Assembly: GCF_042726155.1 (NCBI RefSeq)
Contig: NZ_JBHXHV010000001.1
Span: 868,001-932,000 of the forward strand
From: Leucobacter sp042726155
Lineage (GTDB): Bacteria; Actinomycetota; Actinomycetes; Actinomycetales; Microbacteriaceae
Length of the DNA: 64,000 nucleotides
Direction of reading: 5' to 3'
Shown in pieces: positions 39,214 through 47,677 of the stretch (position 1 is the first letter of the stretch; every line of letters begins with the position of its first letter). Under the pieces are notes generated by a model. The model worked only from the letters and a program-made list of their open reading frames with translations, was not told the DNA's origin and made no database searches. A program made the translations under genes and the position numbers.

Positions 39214-40155
39214 TCAGGATCGCGCGTCGTCTGCACGAGCGACCTCGTGCGCCCAGGGTGGGTTGGCGCCAGCGCGGGACGATGTGATGCCCGCCGCGTG
39301 CGCGGCGAAGCGCAGGGCCACCTCAACATCATGTGGCGCGGGTGCCGCACCCGCGAGCAGTGCGGGCGCAAGCGGCCCGTCGAGCGCCGCGGCGAGCAGC
39401 GCTGCCATGAACGAGTCTCCGGCGCCGACGGTGTCAACGACGGTCACGCGCTGCGCCGGGACTGCGAGCACGTCGTCAGAGGCACCGTCACCGATGCGCG
39501 CAATGCACCCCGCGGCGCCGCGGGTCATCACGGCGAGCGCCGCTCCGAGATCGAGCAATCGGCCGAGCACCTGCTCGGGAGCGAGCCCGGGGTACAGCCA
39601 CGCAGCATCCTCGTCGCTCAGCTTGACGATGTGGCTGCGCGCCGCGAGGCGTTCGACCCGGTCGATCGTCGCATCGTGATCGGTCATCAGATCCGGCCGA
39701 ATGTTGGGGTCGTAGCTCCGCAATCGAGCGCCGCCCGCCGCAAAAGCCGCTTCGACGGTGGCGCTCCCCGGCGCGAGCACCGCGCCGAGCGAACCCGTAT
39801 GCACAAGTTCGATGCCGTCGAGCGACGTTTCGGGTAACGCGGAATCGAGCACGAAACGGTATTGAGCCTGTCCGGCGGCGTCGAGGGTGACCTCGGCGCG
39901 CGACGTCTCGGCACCGGCGACCTGTGGCGCGAACCCGACGTTCGACGCGGCGAGGTGCTCAGCGATCTGGGTGCCGTGCTCGTCGTCGCCGAATCGCGCG
40001 GCGAGAGTCGTCGGCACGCCGAGCCGGCTCAGGCCAACGGCCACGTTCATCGGCGAACCGCCCGGGTACGAGGCGCCGTCAATGACGTCGACGAGCGCCT
40101 CCCCAAAGACCAGGGCGCGCGCTGGTACACCCTCAACCCCAGCTGCGTGCTTCAC
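39214..40155 (-). CDS. PfkB-family carbohydrate kinase
   Basis: A 313-aa sugar kinase. The N-terminal pattern LVFGEALVDVIDGASYPGGSPMNVAVGLSRLG matches the first PfkB signature and the sugar-binding region; the second signature is VDTVGAGDSFMAALLAAAL with the catalytic aspartate. It most resembles fructokinase-like members, so a ketose phosphorylated at C6 or C1 is likely. The GTG start overlaps the upstream SDR stop (GTGA). A tandem ATCAGG repeat lies just at its 3' end. It probably acts on the ketose made by the coupled SDR. Confidence 0.88.
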   Translation of the reverse strand: MKHAAGVEGVPARALVFGEALVDVIDGASYPGGSPMNVAVGLSRLGVPTTLAARFGDDEHGTQIAEHLAASNVGFAPQVAGAETSRAEVTLDAAGQAQYRFVLDSALPETSLDGIELVHTGSLGAVLAPGSATVEAAFAAGGARLRSYDPNIRPDLMTDHDATIDRVERLAARSHIVKLSDEDAAWLYPGLAPEQVLGRLLDLGAALAVMTRGAAGCIARIGDGASDDVLAVPAQRVTVVDTVGAGDSFMAALLAAALDGPLAPALLAGAAPAPHDVEVALRFAAHAAGITSSRAGANPPWAHEVARADDARS

Positions 40156-40922
40156 AGTGCCGTGTATCCGCCGTCGATGACGATCGACTGAGCGGTGACG
40201 TAGGAGGAAGCATCGGAGGCCAGGAATGCAACGAGCCCGTGCAGATCGCTCGGATCGCCCATGCGGCCGATCGGGATGCGCGAGGTCCATTCGGCAGCGA
40301 GCTCGGGGTTACTCTCCGTGAACTGTTTCGTCATGTCAGAAAGGAAGTACCCGGGGGCGATGGCGTTCACGCGAATGCCGTCTCGTGCCCACTCCACGGC
40401 GAGCGACTTCGTCAGGTGATCGACCGCGGCCTTCGACGTGTTGTAGGCCGTCTGCTGCTGGGGCACATTGACAATCTTCGCGGACATCGAGGAGACGAGG
40501 ATCGCCGAACCCCGCAGATCCGCGGCCAATAGGCGGCGCGCGAAAACCTGGGCGACGAAGAAGGTACCGTCCACGTTGATGGCCTGCAGGCGACGCCACT
40601 GGGCCGGATCAATATCGACGGCGGCCTCGAGGAGCGTGATCCCCGCCGCGGTGAGCAGCACCTGCGGGGTGCCGATCTCTGCAACGATTCGGTCGAACGC
40701 TGCGTTGATCTGATCCGGATCAGTGACGTCCGTGTGGATGCCAACGGCCCGTACGCCGAACCGCTCCGCGAGCTGCGCTGCAGTTGCGTCGACCTCGGGC
40801 AGCACGTCGAGCAGCGCCACATTGACGCCCTGCCCAGCGAGCGCCTCCGCGAGCGAGAAGCCGAGCCCGCGCCCGCCGCCCGTGACGACGGCCGTACGGC
40901 CCTGCAGATCTTCAAACTTCAT
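40152..40922 (-). CDS. SDR-family polyol/sugar dehydrogenase
   Basis: A 256-aa NAD(P)-dependent oxidoreductase. The cofactor motif is VVTGGGRGLGFSLAEAL, the structural LTAAG replaces the usual NNAG, and the catalytic triad is S (LVSSMSAKI), Y and K in AYNTSKAAVDHLTKSLAVEW. The C-terminal region ends VIDGGYTAL. The neighbouring kinase and SorC regulator suggest oxidation of a polyol to a ketose. It is translationally coupled to both neighbours by 4-bp overlaps. Confidence 0.9.
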   Translation of the reverse strand: MKFEDLQGRTAVVTGGGRGLGFSLAEALAGQGVNVALLDVLPEVDATAAQLAERFGVRAVGIHTDVTDPDQINAAFDRIVAEIGTPQVLLTAAGITLLEAAVDIDPAQWRRLQAINVDGTFFVAQVFARRLLAADLRGSAILVSSMSAKIVNVPQQQTAYNTSKAAVDHLTKSLAVEWARDGIRVNAIAPGYFLSDMTKQFTESNPELAAEWTSRIPIGRMGDPSDLHGLVAFLASDASSYVTAQSIVIDGGYTAL

Positions 40923-41878
40923 GAATCGCTCCTTCGATGCGTGGCGTTGCGGGAGGCGTCCGCGAGCAGCGCCTGCGCGGTGCTCGCGTCGCAGGCGAGT
41001 GAGTGGATCAGCCCGCTGCGAAGCGCTGCGCGCACCGCGACGAACTTGAGTGGACCGCCGGCGACGGCGAACACGTGCGGAACGTTGCGCAACCCCTCGG
41101 CGTCGATGCCGATACTTTGCCCCACAGCATTCTCGACGACGCGGCCGTCAATGTCGAGCATCACGGCGCCGAGATCGGCCCGAACGCCAGCCGCGAGCAG
41201 GGATTCCCGGATCCCGAGCTGACCGGCCAGCATCGATACCTGCGAGTCCTCGGGGTTCCAACTCCCGACGCCGACGACCGCGGTAGTGACGTCGGGAAAG
41301 CGGGCGAATGTCTCTCTGGCCGCTGGCTCGTCGCGCAGCAGTGCGGCAGTCTCGGCGCTGCGAGTGAGCAGCGGTGACAGCAGCGCATACGGGCGGCCGC
41401 CCGTGACACGCGCGGCCGTGCGGACGAGCTCAACGCCGCTCTCTTGCAAGCCTGCGGCGACACCCTCGAGCTGTACGACGTCGACGGGCGGCAGCGTCTT
41501 GAACGCCATCACCATTTGCCTGAGCGTGCGCCCGGCGGCCAATCCGAGCACCTCGCCCGGCACGATCACCTCCTCGAGCAGTCGAGCCGCCGCTGCGCCG
41601 AGGCGCTGCTTCAGGGTCTCGTCTGCTCCGCTGGGCGCGTGTACAACAATTGCGTGTCGAAGTTGAAACGCCTCACGCAACTGAGCGGAGAGCCCGAGGT
41701 CCAGATCTTCGGGGGACGAGATCTCGAACCTCACGATCCCGCGCTCTCGCGCCTGCTCGAGTAGGCGAGCGACGGCGAACCGCGAAATACCGAGCTCATC
41801 TGCGATTTCAATGCGCGACAGCCCGTCCAAATAGTGCCGGGTGGCCACCAGCGCCATGCGGCGTTCGACTTCGCTCAT
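40919..41878 (-). CDS. SorC-family transcriptional regulator 1
   Basis: A 319-aa regulator. The N-terminal HTH is SRIEIADELGISRFAVARLLEQARERGI; the rest is the sugar-phosphate-binding domain (VLGLAAGRTLRQM, VVQLEGVAAGL, GVGSWNPEDSQV, GGPLKFVAVRAALRSGLI). SorC proteins sense a phosphorylated sugar and control adjacent operons. The ATG has a GGAGGAG site. It leads the SDR-kinase operon and diverges from the ABC importer genes, so it likely controls both. Confidence 0.9.
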   Translation of the reverse strand: MSEVERRMALVATRHYLDGLSRIEIADELGISRFAVARLLEQARERGIVRFEISSPEDLDLGLSAQLREAFQLRHAIVVHAPSGADETLKQRLGAAAARLLEEVIVPGEVLGLAAGRTLRQMVMAFKTLPPVDVVQLEGVAAGLQESGVELVRTAARVTGGRPYALLSPLLTRSAETAALLRDEPAARETFARFPDVTTAVVGVGSWNPEDSQVSMLAGQLGIRESLLAAGVRADLGAVMLDIDGRVVENAVGQSIGIDAEGLRNVPHVFAVAGGPLKFVAVRAALRSGLIHSLACDASTAQALLADASRNATHRRSDS

Positions 41879-42054
41879 GGGGCTCCTCCGTTGGGCGTGC
41901 GAGGTGTGACACACAGACTGTAGCACCGCTCATATGTGCAACCATGTTTCTCAGATGTTACAAGTCGTGATAGAAACCTATACGGGCCTCGAATGAGGTG
42001 CCCGGATGACGCGACGAGGATCCTCCGCTCGCCGTGGAGAGAGGTGAATGCAAC

Positions 42055-43659
42055 ATGAGTGACCAGCAGGCACACCTGCGCGATTCAGCGCCGCACGCGC
42101 CGGCCACCGGCACGCTGCTTGAGTGCGAGGGCATCATCAAGGGCTTCGGTGGGGTTCCGGTGCTCCGGGGCATCTCGCTCAGCCTCGAGGCCGGAACGAT
42201 CACCGCGCTCGCCGGCGAAAACGGTGCTGGCAAGTCGACGCTGATGAAGATCGCGTCGGGCCAGTATCGCCCCGACGCCGGCACCGTCGAGGTGCAGGGC
42301 ACGCCGCTTCCAGCCGGTAACGCGCAGGCAGCGCACCGCCTCGGCGTTGCGATCGTGCCGCAGGAACTCGCGTCGATCCTCGAACTTTCCGTGTATGAGA
42401 ACCTGTTCATCGGCCGCGAGCTGCGCGGGCCGCTGGGGCTGCGCCGCGGCGCAATGATCGAGCAGGCGCGCGAACAGCTCGCAGTGTTCGGGCTCACGAC
42501 TGACCCGCGCAAGCGGATGGGCGACCTGCCAGTGGGCATTCGCCAGATCATCGAGATCGTGAAGGCGACGAACACCGGTGCCAGCGTGATCCTCCTAGAC
42601 GAGCCGTCGAGCGCGATCTCCGAGCGGGAGGTCGGTCGCCTCCTGGAGGTGATGGGGCTGCTCCGCGACCGCGGCGTTGCGCTGCTGTTCACGACGCACA
42701 AGATGGAAGAGATTCGCGCGATCGCGGATCGCGTCATCGTGCTGCGCGACGGCGAGCTCGTGCGCGATGAGCTGCTCGTCAACCTCACGGACGACGACAT
42801 CGTGACCGCGATGATCGGGCGCGAACTTGAAGACCTCTTCCCTGAGCGTGGTGTGCCGAGCGACGAGGTGGTGCTCGAACTCGACGCGCTGCAGGTCGCT
42901 GGCGCGTCGGCCCCGATTTCGCTGCAGGTGCGGCGCGGCGAGATCGTTGGTCTCGCTGGCCTCGTCGGGGCTGGCCGTACCGAACTCATGGAGACAGTGT
43001 TCGGCGTGCGCCGCCCCGACGCTGGCGAAGTGCGCGTGCGCGGCACCCGGGTGAAGCCCGGCGAACCTGCCGCCGCCATCGTCGCAAAGATGGCGCTCGT
43101 GCCTGAAGACCGCAAGGGATCCGGAGCCGTGCTGCCGATGTCGGTGCTTGATAACGGCACGCTGCCCGGCCTCTCCCAGTTTTCGCTCGCCGGTTTTCTG
43201 CGTCAGCGCGCTCGCCGCGAGAAGGTCGGTGAGGTCATGGAGTCGGTGCGCCTGCGCAGCCGGGGCCTCGACCAGTCGCTGGAGACGCTCTCTGGAGGCA
43301 ACCAGCAGAAGGTCGTGCTGGCCCGCTGGCTCACCGACGATGTCGACGTGCTGTTGCTCGACGAGCCCACCCGCGGCGTCGACGTCGGTGCCCGCAGCGA
43401 GATCTATCGCATCATCGTCGATCTTGCCGCGAGTGGCATGGCCGTGCTGATGGCCTCGAGCGATATGCCCGAGATCCTCAGTCTGTCGCACCGCGCGCTC
43501 GTGCTGCGCGACGGCGCGGTAGCGGGCGAACTCACCGCAGCAGACCTCTCTCGCGCAGAGGTGCAAGACCGAATCTTCCGCCTCGCGAGCGGACTTGAAG
43601 CCACGGAACCGGGCGCGACTGCAGTCGATGCTGCGGACGCTCCTCGAAAGGACGCATGA
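42055..43659 (+). CDS. Sugar ABC transporter ATP-binding protein (RbsA-type)
   Basis: A 534-aa double ATPase of the carbohydrate-uptake CUT2 family. The first half has ALAGENGAGKSTLMKIASG and VILLDEPSSAISE; the second has the degenerate VGLAGLVGAGRTELMETVFG, LSGGNQQKVVLARWL and VLLLDEPTRGVDVGARSEIY, as in RbsA. It energises import through the next-gene permease. The ATG at 42055 is chosen with GAGAGAGGTG upstream. It diverges from the SorC regulator gene across a 176-bp control region. Confidence 0.92.
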   Translation: MSDQQAHLRDSAPHAPATGTLLECEGIIKGFGGVPVLRGISLSLEAGTITALAGENGAGKSTLMKIASGQYRPDAGTVEVQGTPLPAGNAQAAHRLGVAIVPQELASILELSVYENLFIGRELRGPLGLRRGAMIEQAREQLAVFGLTTDPRKRMGDLPVGIRQIIEIVKATNTGASVILLDEPSSAISEREVGRLLEVMGLLRDRGVALLFTTHKMEEIRAIADRVIVLRDGELVRDELLVNLTDDDIVTAMIGRELEDLFPERGVPSDEVVLELDALQVAGASAPISLQVRRGEIVGLAGLVGAGRTELMETVFGVRRPDAGEVRVRGTRVKPGEPAAAIVAKMALVPEDRKGSGAVLPMSVLDNGTLPGLSQFSLAGFLRQRARREKVGEVMESVRLRSRGLDQSLETLSGGNQQKVVLARWLTDDVDVLLLDEPTRGVDVGARSEIYRIIVDLAASGMAVLMASSDMPEILSLSHRALVLRDGAVAGELTAADLSRAEVQDRIFRLASGLEATEPGATAVDAADAPRKDA

Positions 43660-43660
43660 C

Positions 43661-44674
43661 ATGTCGAACCCGACAACAACTGAAGTGATGCGGACGGTGT
43701 CCGAGAGCGGCGACCTCCGCCGCTTCTCCGGCCTCTGGTTCCGCGAACTGGCGATTCGCTACGCGATGGTCATCGTGATGCTGCTCATCATCGCGTTCTT
43801 CCTGTACCGCAGCGCACGCTTCGGCACGGTCGACAACGTGACGACGATTCTTGTGGCGGCGGCGCCCTTCGCGCTCATTGCGCTCGGGCAGACGCTCGTG
43901 ATTTTGACGGGCGGTATCGACCTGTCTGTTGGCAGCGTCATCGCGCTGAGCGCAATGGCCGCAGCGGTTACGGCGAAGGGGATGCCCGATCAACTGTGGC
44001 TCGCTCCCGTGGTTGCCGTCGGCGTCGGGTTCATCGCTGGCTCGGTGAACGGCTTCGTGGTGTCGGTCATGAAGGTGCCGCCATTCATCGCGACACTCGG
44101 CATGCTGACCCTCGCGAGCGGCCTGGCATTCGTGCTGGGCGATGGCGCTCCGATCAACGGGCTGCCGACCGAGTACGGTCAGTTCGCCAACACCCGCGTC
44201 TTCGGTCTTACTATCCCCGTCATTCTCATGATCCTCATGATCGTCGGCTTTGGCCTCATGATGCGTCGCACGAGCTACGGCCTGCGCGTCTACGCGGTCG
44301 GCGGTAACCCGCTCGCCGCTCAGATCGCGGGTGTCAAGACAGGCCGCGTGCTCTACAGCGTCTACGCGATCAGCGGTGCGCTCGCCGGGCTCTCGGGCAT
44401 CATGCTCTCGTCGCGAGTGATCAGTGGTTCACCGAACCTCGGTCAGGGCTACGAGCTCGACGCCATCGCCGCAGTCGTCATCGGCGGCGCGAGCCTCATG
44501 GGCGGTCGCGGCACCGTCTGGGGTACGGCGCTCGGCCTGCTTTTGATCCAGACCCTGAACAACGGTCTCGACATCTTGACCGTGCCCGCGTACTGGCAGG
44601 ACGTGATTAAGGGCGTGCTGATCGTGGCCGCCGTTGCCGTCGACGTGTGGGCCAGCAAGCGGCGACGATCTTGA
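43661..44674 (+). CDS. Sugar ABC transporter permease (RbsC-type)
   Basis: A 337-aa membrane permease with about nine or ten helices. The family block LVILTGGIDLSVGSVIALSAMAAAV near residue 90 and YAVGGNPLAAQIAGVKTGRVL with the following EAA-like loop mark BPD_transp_2 permeases. GYELDAIAAVVIGGASLMGGRGTV is also diagnostic. It starts just past the ATPase stop and precedes the binding protein, a complete CUT2 importer. Confidence 0.92.
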   Translation: MSNPTTTEVMRTVSESGDLRRFSGLWFRELAIRYAMVIVMLLIIAFFLYRSARFGTVDNVTTILVAAAPFALIALGQTLVILTGGIDLSVGSVIALSAMAAAVTAKGMPDQLWLAPVVAVGVGFIAGSVNGFVVSVMKVPPFIATLGMLTLASGLAFVLGDGAPINGLPTEYGQFANTRVFGLTIPVILMILMIVGFGLMMRRTSYGLRVYAVGGNPLAAQIAGVKTGRVLYSVYAISGALAGLSGIMLSSRVISGSPNLGQGYELDAIAAVVIGGASLMGGRGTVWGTALGLLLIQTLNNGLDILTVPAYWQDVIKGVLIVAAVAVDVWASKRRRS

Positions 44675-44770
44675 CGCAGCTTAACCGCAACTTCACCCGA
44701 ACTTGACGCGGCGCCCCCGGGCAATGCGTCACCTCTCACCGCACCACTCATCACTGAAATGGAGTACCCC

Positions 44771-45847
44771 ATGAAGTTCACCTCCCGAATGTCCCGCGGC
44801 TTCGCGGTCGTCGTGGCCGGCGCCGCAGCACTGTCGCTCGCGGCGTGTGGCGCGGGCGACCCTGCAGCGCAGCAGGATTCCAACGACAGCGGCAAGGAGC
44901 GCGTCACCATCGGTGTCAGCGTGTATGACATGTCTTCCTTCATCACTGAGGGCAAGGAAGGCATCGACCGCTACGCAAAAGACAACAACATCGAGATCCT
45001 GTGGAACGTCGCGAAGATGGACGTCTCGACGCAGGCGACGCAGGTCGACCAGTTCATTCAGGCTGGCGTCGACGCGATCATGGTCGTGCCGGTGCAGGCC
45101 GACACGCTGCAGCCGCAGGTTGCCGCTGCGAACGAGGCCGGCATTCCCTTCCTCGATGTCAACGCGACGCTGAACAACGACGAGGTCGCGGGCAGCGTGC
45201 AGCCCGACGACGTTGCCGCTGGTGCTCAGGAAGCCCAGATGATGATGGACGAGCTCGACGGCAAGGGCAACGTCGTTATTCTGCAGGGCCCCCTCGGTGG
45301 CTCGGGCGAGATCAACCGCGGTGCTGGCATCGACCAGGTTCTCAAGAAGAACCCCGACGTCAAGGTGCTCGCCAAGGACACGGCGAACTGGAGCCGCGAC
45401 GAGGCCGTCAACAAGATGAAGAACTGGGTCTCGGCCTTCGGTGACGACATCGACGGTGTCATCTCGCAGAACGATGACATGGGTCTCGGCGCGAAGCAGG
45501 CGCTCCGCGAAGCAGGCATGGACGACGTTCCCGTCGTCGGCATTGACGGCATCGAAGACGGTCTGAACGCCGTCAAGAGCGGCGACTTCATCGGCACGTC
45601 GCTGCAGAACGGCACCGTGCAGCTCGCAACCGGCGTGGCTGTCGCCGCGGCGATCGCGCGCGACGAAGACGTCGAGAAGAACCTCGTCTACACGATGCCC
45701 CCCATCACCAAGGACAACGTTGATGACGCGCTCGGCCACGTCGTCACCGACCGTCCGGCATTCCTCGACGGACTCAGCGAGCTCATCGCTGAGAACCTGA
45801 AGACCGGGGATATCGCCTACGAGGGTCTGCCCGGCCAGGAGCAGTAA
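44771..45847 (+). CDS. Sugar ABC transporter substrate-binding lipoprotein
   Basis: A 358-aa lipoprotein. The signal peptide ends LSLAACGAGD (lipobox cysteine). The mature part is a ribose/galactose-type periplasmic-binding protein: VTIGVSVYDMSSFITEGKEGI, FIQAGVDAIMVVPVQAD, GKGNVVILQGPLGGSGEINRGAG, SQNDDMGLGAKQALREAGM and VVGIDGIEDGLNAV. The ligand is probably a pentose, hexose or polyol. The ATG has a GGAG site. A strong hairpin follows the gene. Confidence 0.92.
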   Translation: MKFTSRMSRGFAVVVAGAAALSLAACGAGDPAAQQDSNDSGKERVTIGVSVYDMSSFITEGKEGIDRYAKDNNIEILWNVAKMDVSTQATQVDQFIQAGVDAIMVVPVQADTLQPQVAAANEAGIPFLDVNATLNNDEVAGSVQPDDVAAGAQEAQMMMDELDGKGNVVILQGPLGGSGEINRGAGIDQVLKKNPDVKVLAKDTANWSRDEAVNKMKNWVSAFGDDIDGVISQNDDMGLGAKQALREAGMDDVPVVGIDGIEDGLNAVKSGDFIGTSLQNGTVQLATGVAVAAAIARDEDVEKNLVYTMPPITKDNVDDALGHVVTDRPAFLDGLSELIAENLKTGDIAYEGLPGQEQ

Positions 45848-45854
45848 CCCGCTG

Positions 45855-45899
45855 AACGGCGGCGGCGTACTCCCGGGCAGGGGAGGGGCCGCCGCCGTT
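45855..45899. terminator. Bidirectional terminator between convergent genes
   Basis: AACGGCGGCGGC pairs with GCCGCCGCCGTT, 12 bp, around a 21-nt loop. It lies between the binding-protein gene and the convergent SorC gene, overlapping the SorC stop codon. Confidence 0.8.
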
Positions 45900-46845
45900 A
45901 CGCTTCGCGCGGACCCGCGAGCAGGGCGAGCGCGGAGGCGCGGTCCGTGACGAGCGTTGTTACGAAGCCAGCGCTGAGCACCGCCCGCAGGGCAGCGTGC
46001 TTTTCGGCACCGCCAGCCACGACCATGATTTCGGGCACGCGGCGCAGCTGATCGAAGGAGATCGCGATGGTGCGAGATTCGAGCGCGGGTACCCGCCCGC
46101 CCGTAGCGTCGAAGAGCGACGCCGCGATGTCCGCGCGCACCCCACTTGCAATGAGGCCTCCGGCTTCGTCAGCGGTAATCGAATCGGCGAGTTGCGACAC
46201 GACCGGATTCCAACTTCCGACCGCCAGTACCGCGCGAGTCACCTCGCCCATACGCTCGAGCGTCTCGGCGACCCCGGTTTGCCGCCGCAGCATTGCTGCC
46301 GCTTCGCTGTCGGAGGCGATCAGCGGCACGTACAACGACGAGGGTGTACCACCGGAGATCGCACTCGCAGTGCGCACGAGGTCGCCAGCGGTTTCGCCGG
46401 GAGGGCCGGCAAGCCCCGTGAGCTGCACGACATCGCACTGCGGCAGCGCACGCAGGTGTTTCGGTATCGCCGCCAGTGTGCGGCCGCTCGCGAACCCCAG
46501 CACTTCACCCTCGCGCACACTGGTCTCGAGATACGCCGCCGCCTCGCGGCCGAGTGCATCGCGCAGGCCGTCGGCATCGACGCCGCTGTCTGGAAGCGTG
46601 ACGCAGTGAACGTCTCTCAGCCCGTAGCGTCGCTGCAATTCGGCGACGTCGTCGCGGCCAAGCGCCTGCGGGGCACCGACACTGATGCGCAGCACACCGA
46701 ACTCGCGGGCTTCACTGATGAGCCGTGCGACGCGGAAGCGAGACATGCCCGTGCGGGCGGCGAGTTCGACCATCGGCACGTCGTTGATGAAGTGCTCACG
46801 TGCGATGTGGGCCATCTCGACGAGCCGGTGCGGGCCGGGCTGCAT
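45898..46845 (-). CDS. SorC-family transcriptional regulator 2
   Basis: A 315-aa regulator related to the SorC protein at 40919-41878. HTH: PMVELAARTGMSRFRVARLISEAREFGV. Ligand domain: GEVLGFASGRTLAAIPKHL, VVQLTGLAGPPG, VGSWNPVVSQLAD and VVAGGAEKHAALRAVLSAGFV. The ATG has an AAAGGAG site. It diverges from the isomerase-xylulokinase operon and should control it in response to a sugar phosphate. Confidence 0.9.
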   Translation of the reverse strand: MQPGPHRLVEMAHIAREHFINDVPMVELAARTGMSRFRVARLISEAREFGVLRISVGAPQALGRDDVAELQRRYGLRDVHCVTLPDSGVDADGLRDALGREAAAYLETSVREGEVLGFASGRTLAAIPKHLRALPQCDVVQLTGLAGPPGETAGDLVRTASAISGGTPSSLYVPLIASDSEAAAMLRRQTGVAETLERMGEVTRAVLAVGSWNPVVSQLADSITADEAGGLIASGVRADIAASLFDATGGRVPALESRTIAISFDQLRRVPEIMVVAGGAEKHAALRAVLSAGFVTTLVTDRASALALLAGPREA

Positions 46846-46955
46846 AGGCGTCTCCTTTCGATGGGCAATCTTCTCACACGGAGCAGCCCCCGTGAAACGG
46901 AACACGAGCGGTGGTATTCGACCGCGCGAGGGTCGCTTCAGCTCTCCTCAGTCGA

Positions 46956-46961
46956 TAGAAT
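46956..46961 (+). promoter_or_regulatory. Candidate -10 box of the second catabolic operon
   Basis: TAGAAT lies 32 nt before the SIS-gene ATG, with no good -35 upstream, as expected for an activator-dependent promoter. A GGAG ribosome binding site follows before the ATG at 46994. Confidence 0.35.
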
Positions 46962-46993
46962 AAACGCAACAAATGAGAGACGGAGTTGAACAT

Positions 46994-47677
46994 ATGAGCG
47001 CAACGGTTGCGGATCTTGTGCAGCACGCTCGGGAGTCCATCCTGCGCGAGGCCGAGGCGCTGACAAATCTCGCCGCGCAGATCGACGACGATTTCGCCGA
47101 GGTCGTCGCCGCCGTGCAGCGCTGCACCGGCAAGGTTGTGACGACCGGTGCGGGTACCTCCGGCATCATGGCTGAGCGGCTCGCGCACCTACTGTCGGTG
47201 TCGGGCACGCCGTCGTTCTATCTCCCGTCACAGGACGCGTTGCACGGCGGTATGGGTGCCGTCACGCCGTCTGATCTTGTCATCGCGTTTTCAAAGGGCG
47301 GGCAGTCGGCTGAGCTGACGCAGCTGGTCGAGCGCCTCGTTGAGCGCGGCAGCGACGTGATCGCGGTCACTGAGCGCGCTGATTCACCGTTCGCGGTGGC
47401 GGCCACGCGCGTCGTCCACGTCACCACGGACCCCGCCGAGGCAGACGCGGGCGGGTTGATTGCACTCGGCAGCACGCTCGTCGCTGGAGCATGGGGCGAC
47501 GCGCTCACCGTCACGCTGATGGGCCTCAACGGTTTCAGCTGGGAAGAGGTCGTCCAGATCCACCCGGCGGGCATTGTGGGGCAGCAGGAAGAGCTGCCCG
47601 AGGAGGTCTCGGCGCCAACAACGTCGTCACCATCGTCAGCACCCGCGTCAGCACGGGGCCAGGGAGGGCACGCATGA
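46994..47677 (+). CDS. SIS-domain sugar isomerase (KpsF/arabinose-5-phosphate-isomerase-like)
   Basis: A 227-aa protein with a single SIS fold for binding phosphosugars. The pattern VVTTGAGTSGIMAERLAHLLSVSG and FYLPSQDALHGGMGAVTPSDLVIAFSKGGQSAELTQLVERL parallels the catalytic region of KpsF/GutQ arabinose-5-phosphate isomerases and of hexulose-6-phosphate isomerases. CBS domains are absent, so it is a short form. The C-terminal 25 residues are low-complexity S/A/P. Its stop overlaps the xylulokinase start (ATGA). It probably interconverts aldose and ketose phosphates from the imported substrate. Confidence 0.8.
   Translation: MSATVADLVQHARESILREAEALTNLAAQIDDDFAEVVAAVQRCTGKVVTTGAGTSGIMAERLAHLLSVSGTPSFYLPSQDALHGGMGAVTPSDLVIAFSKGGQSAELTQLVERLVERGSDVIAVTERADSPFAVAATRVVHVTTDPAEADAGGLIALGSTLVAGAWGDALTVTLMGLNGFSWEEVVQIHPAGIVGQQEELPEEVSAPTTSSPSSAPASARGQGGHA

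Noticed and set aside
41879..42054. A defined SorC operator between the first regulator and the ABC importer
   Set aside because: AT-rich sequence and partial symmetry are visible, but no convincing inverted repeat or promoter pair could be fixed.
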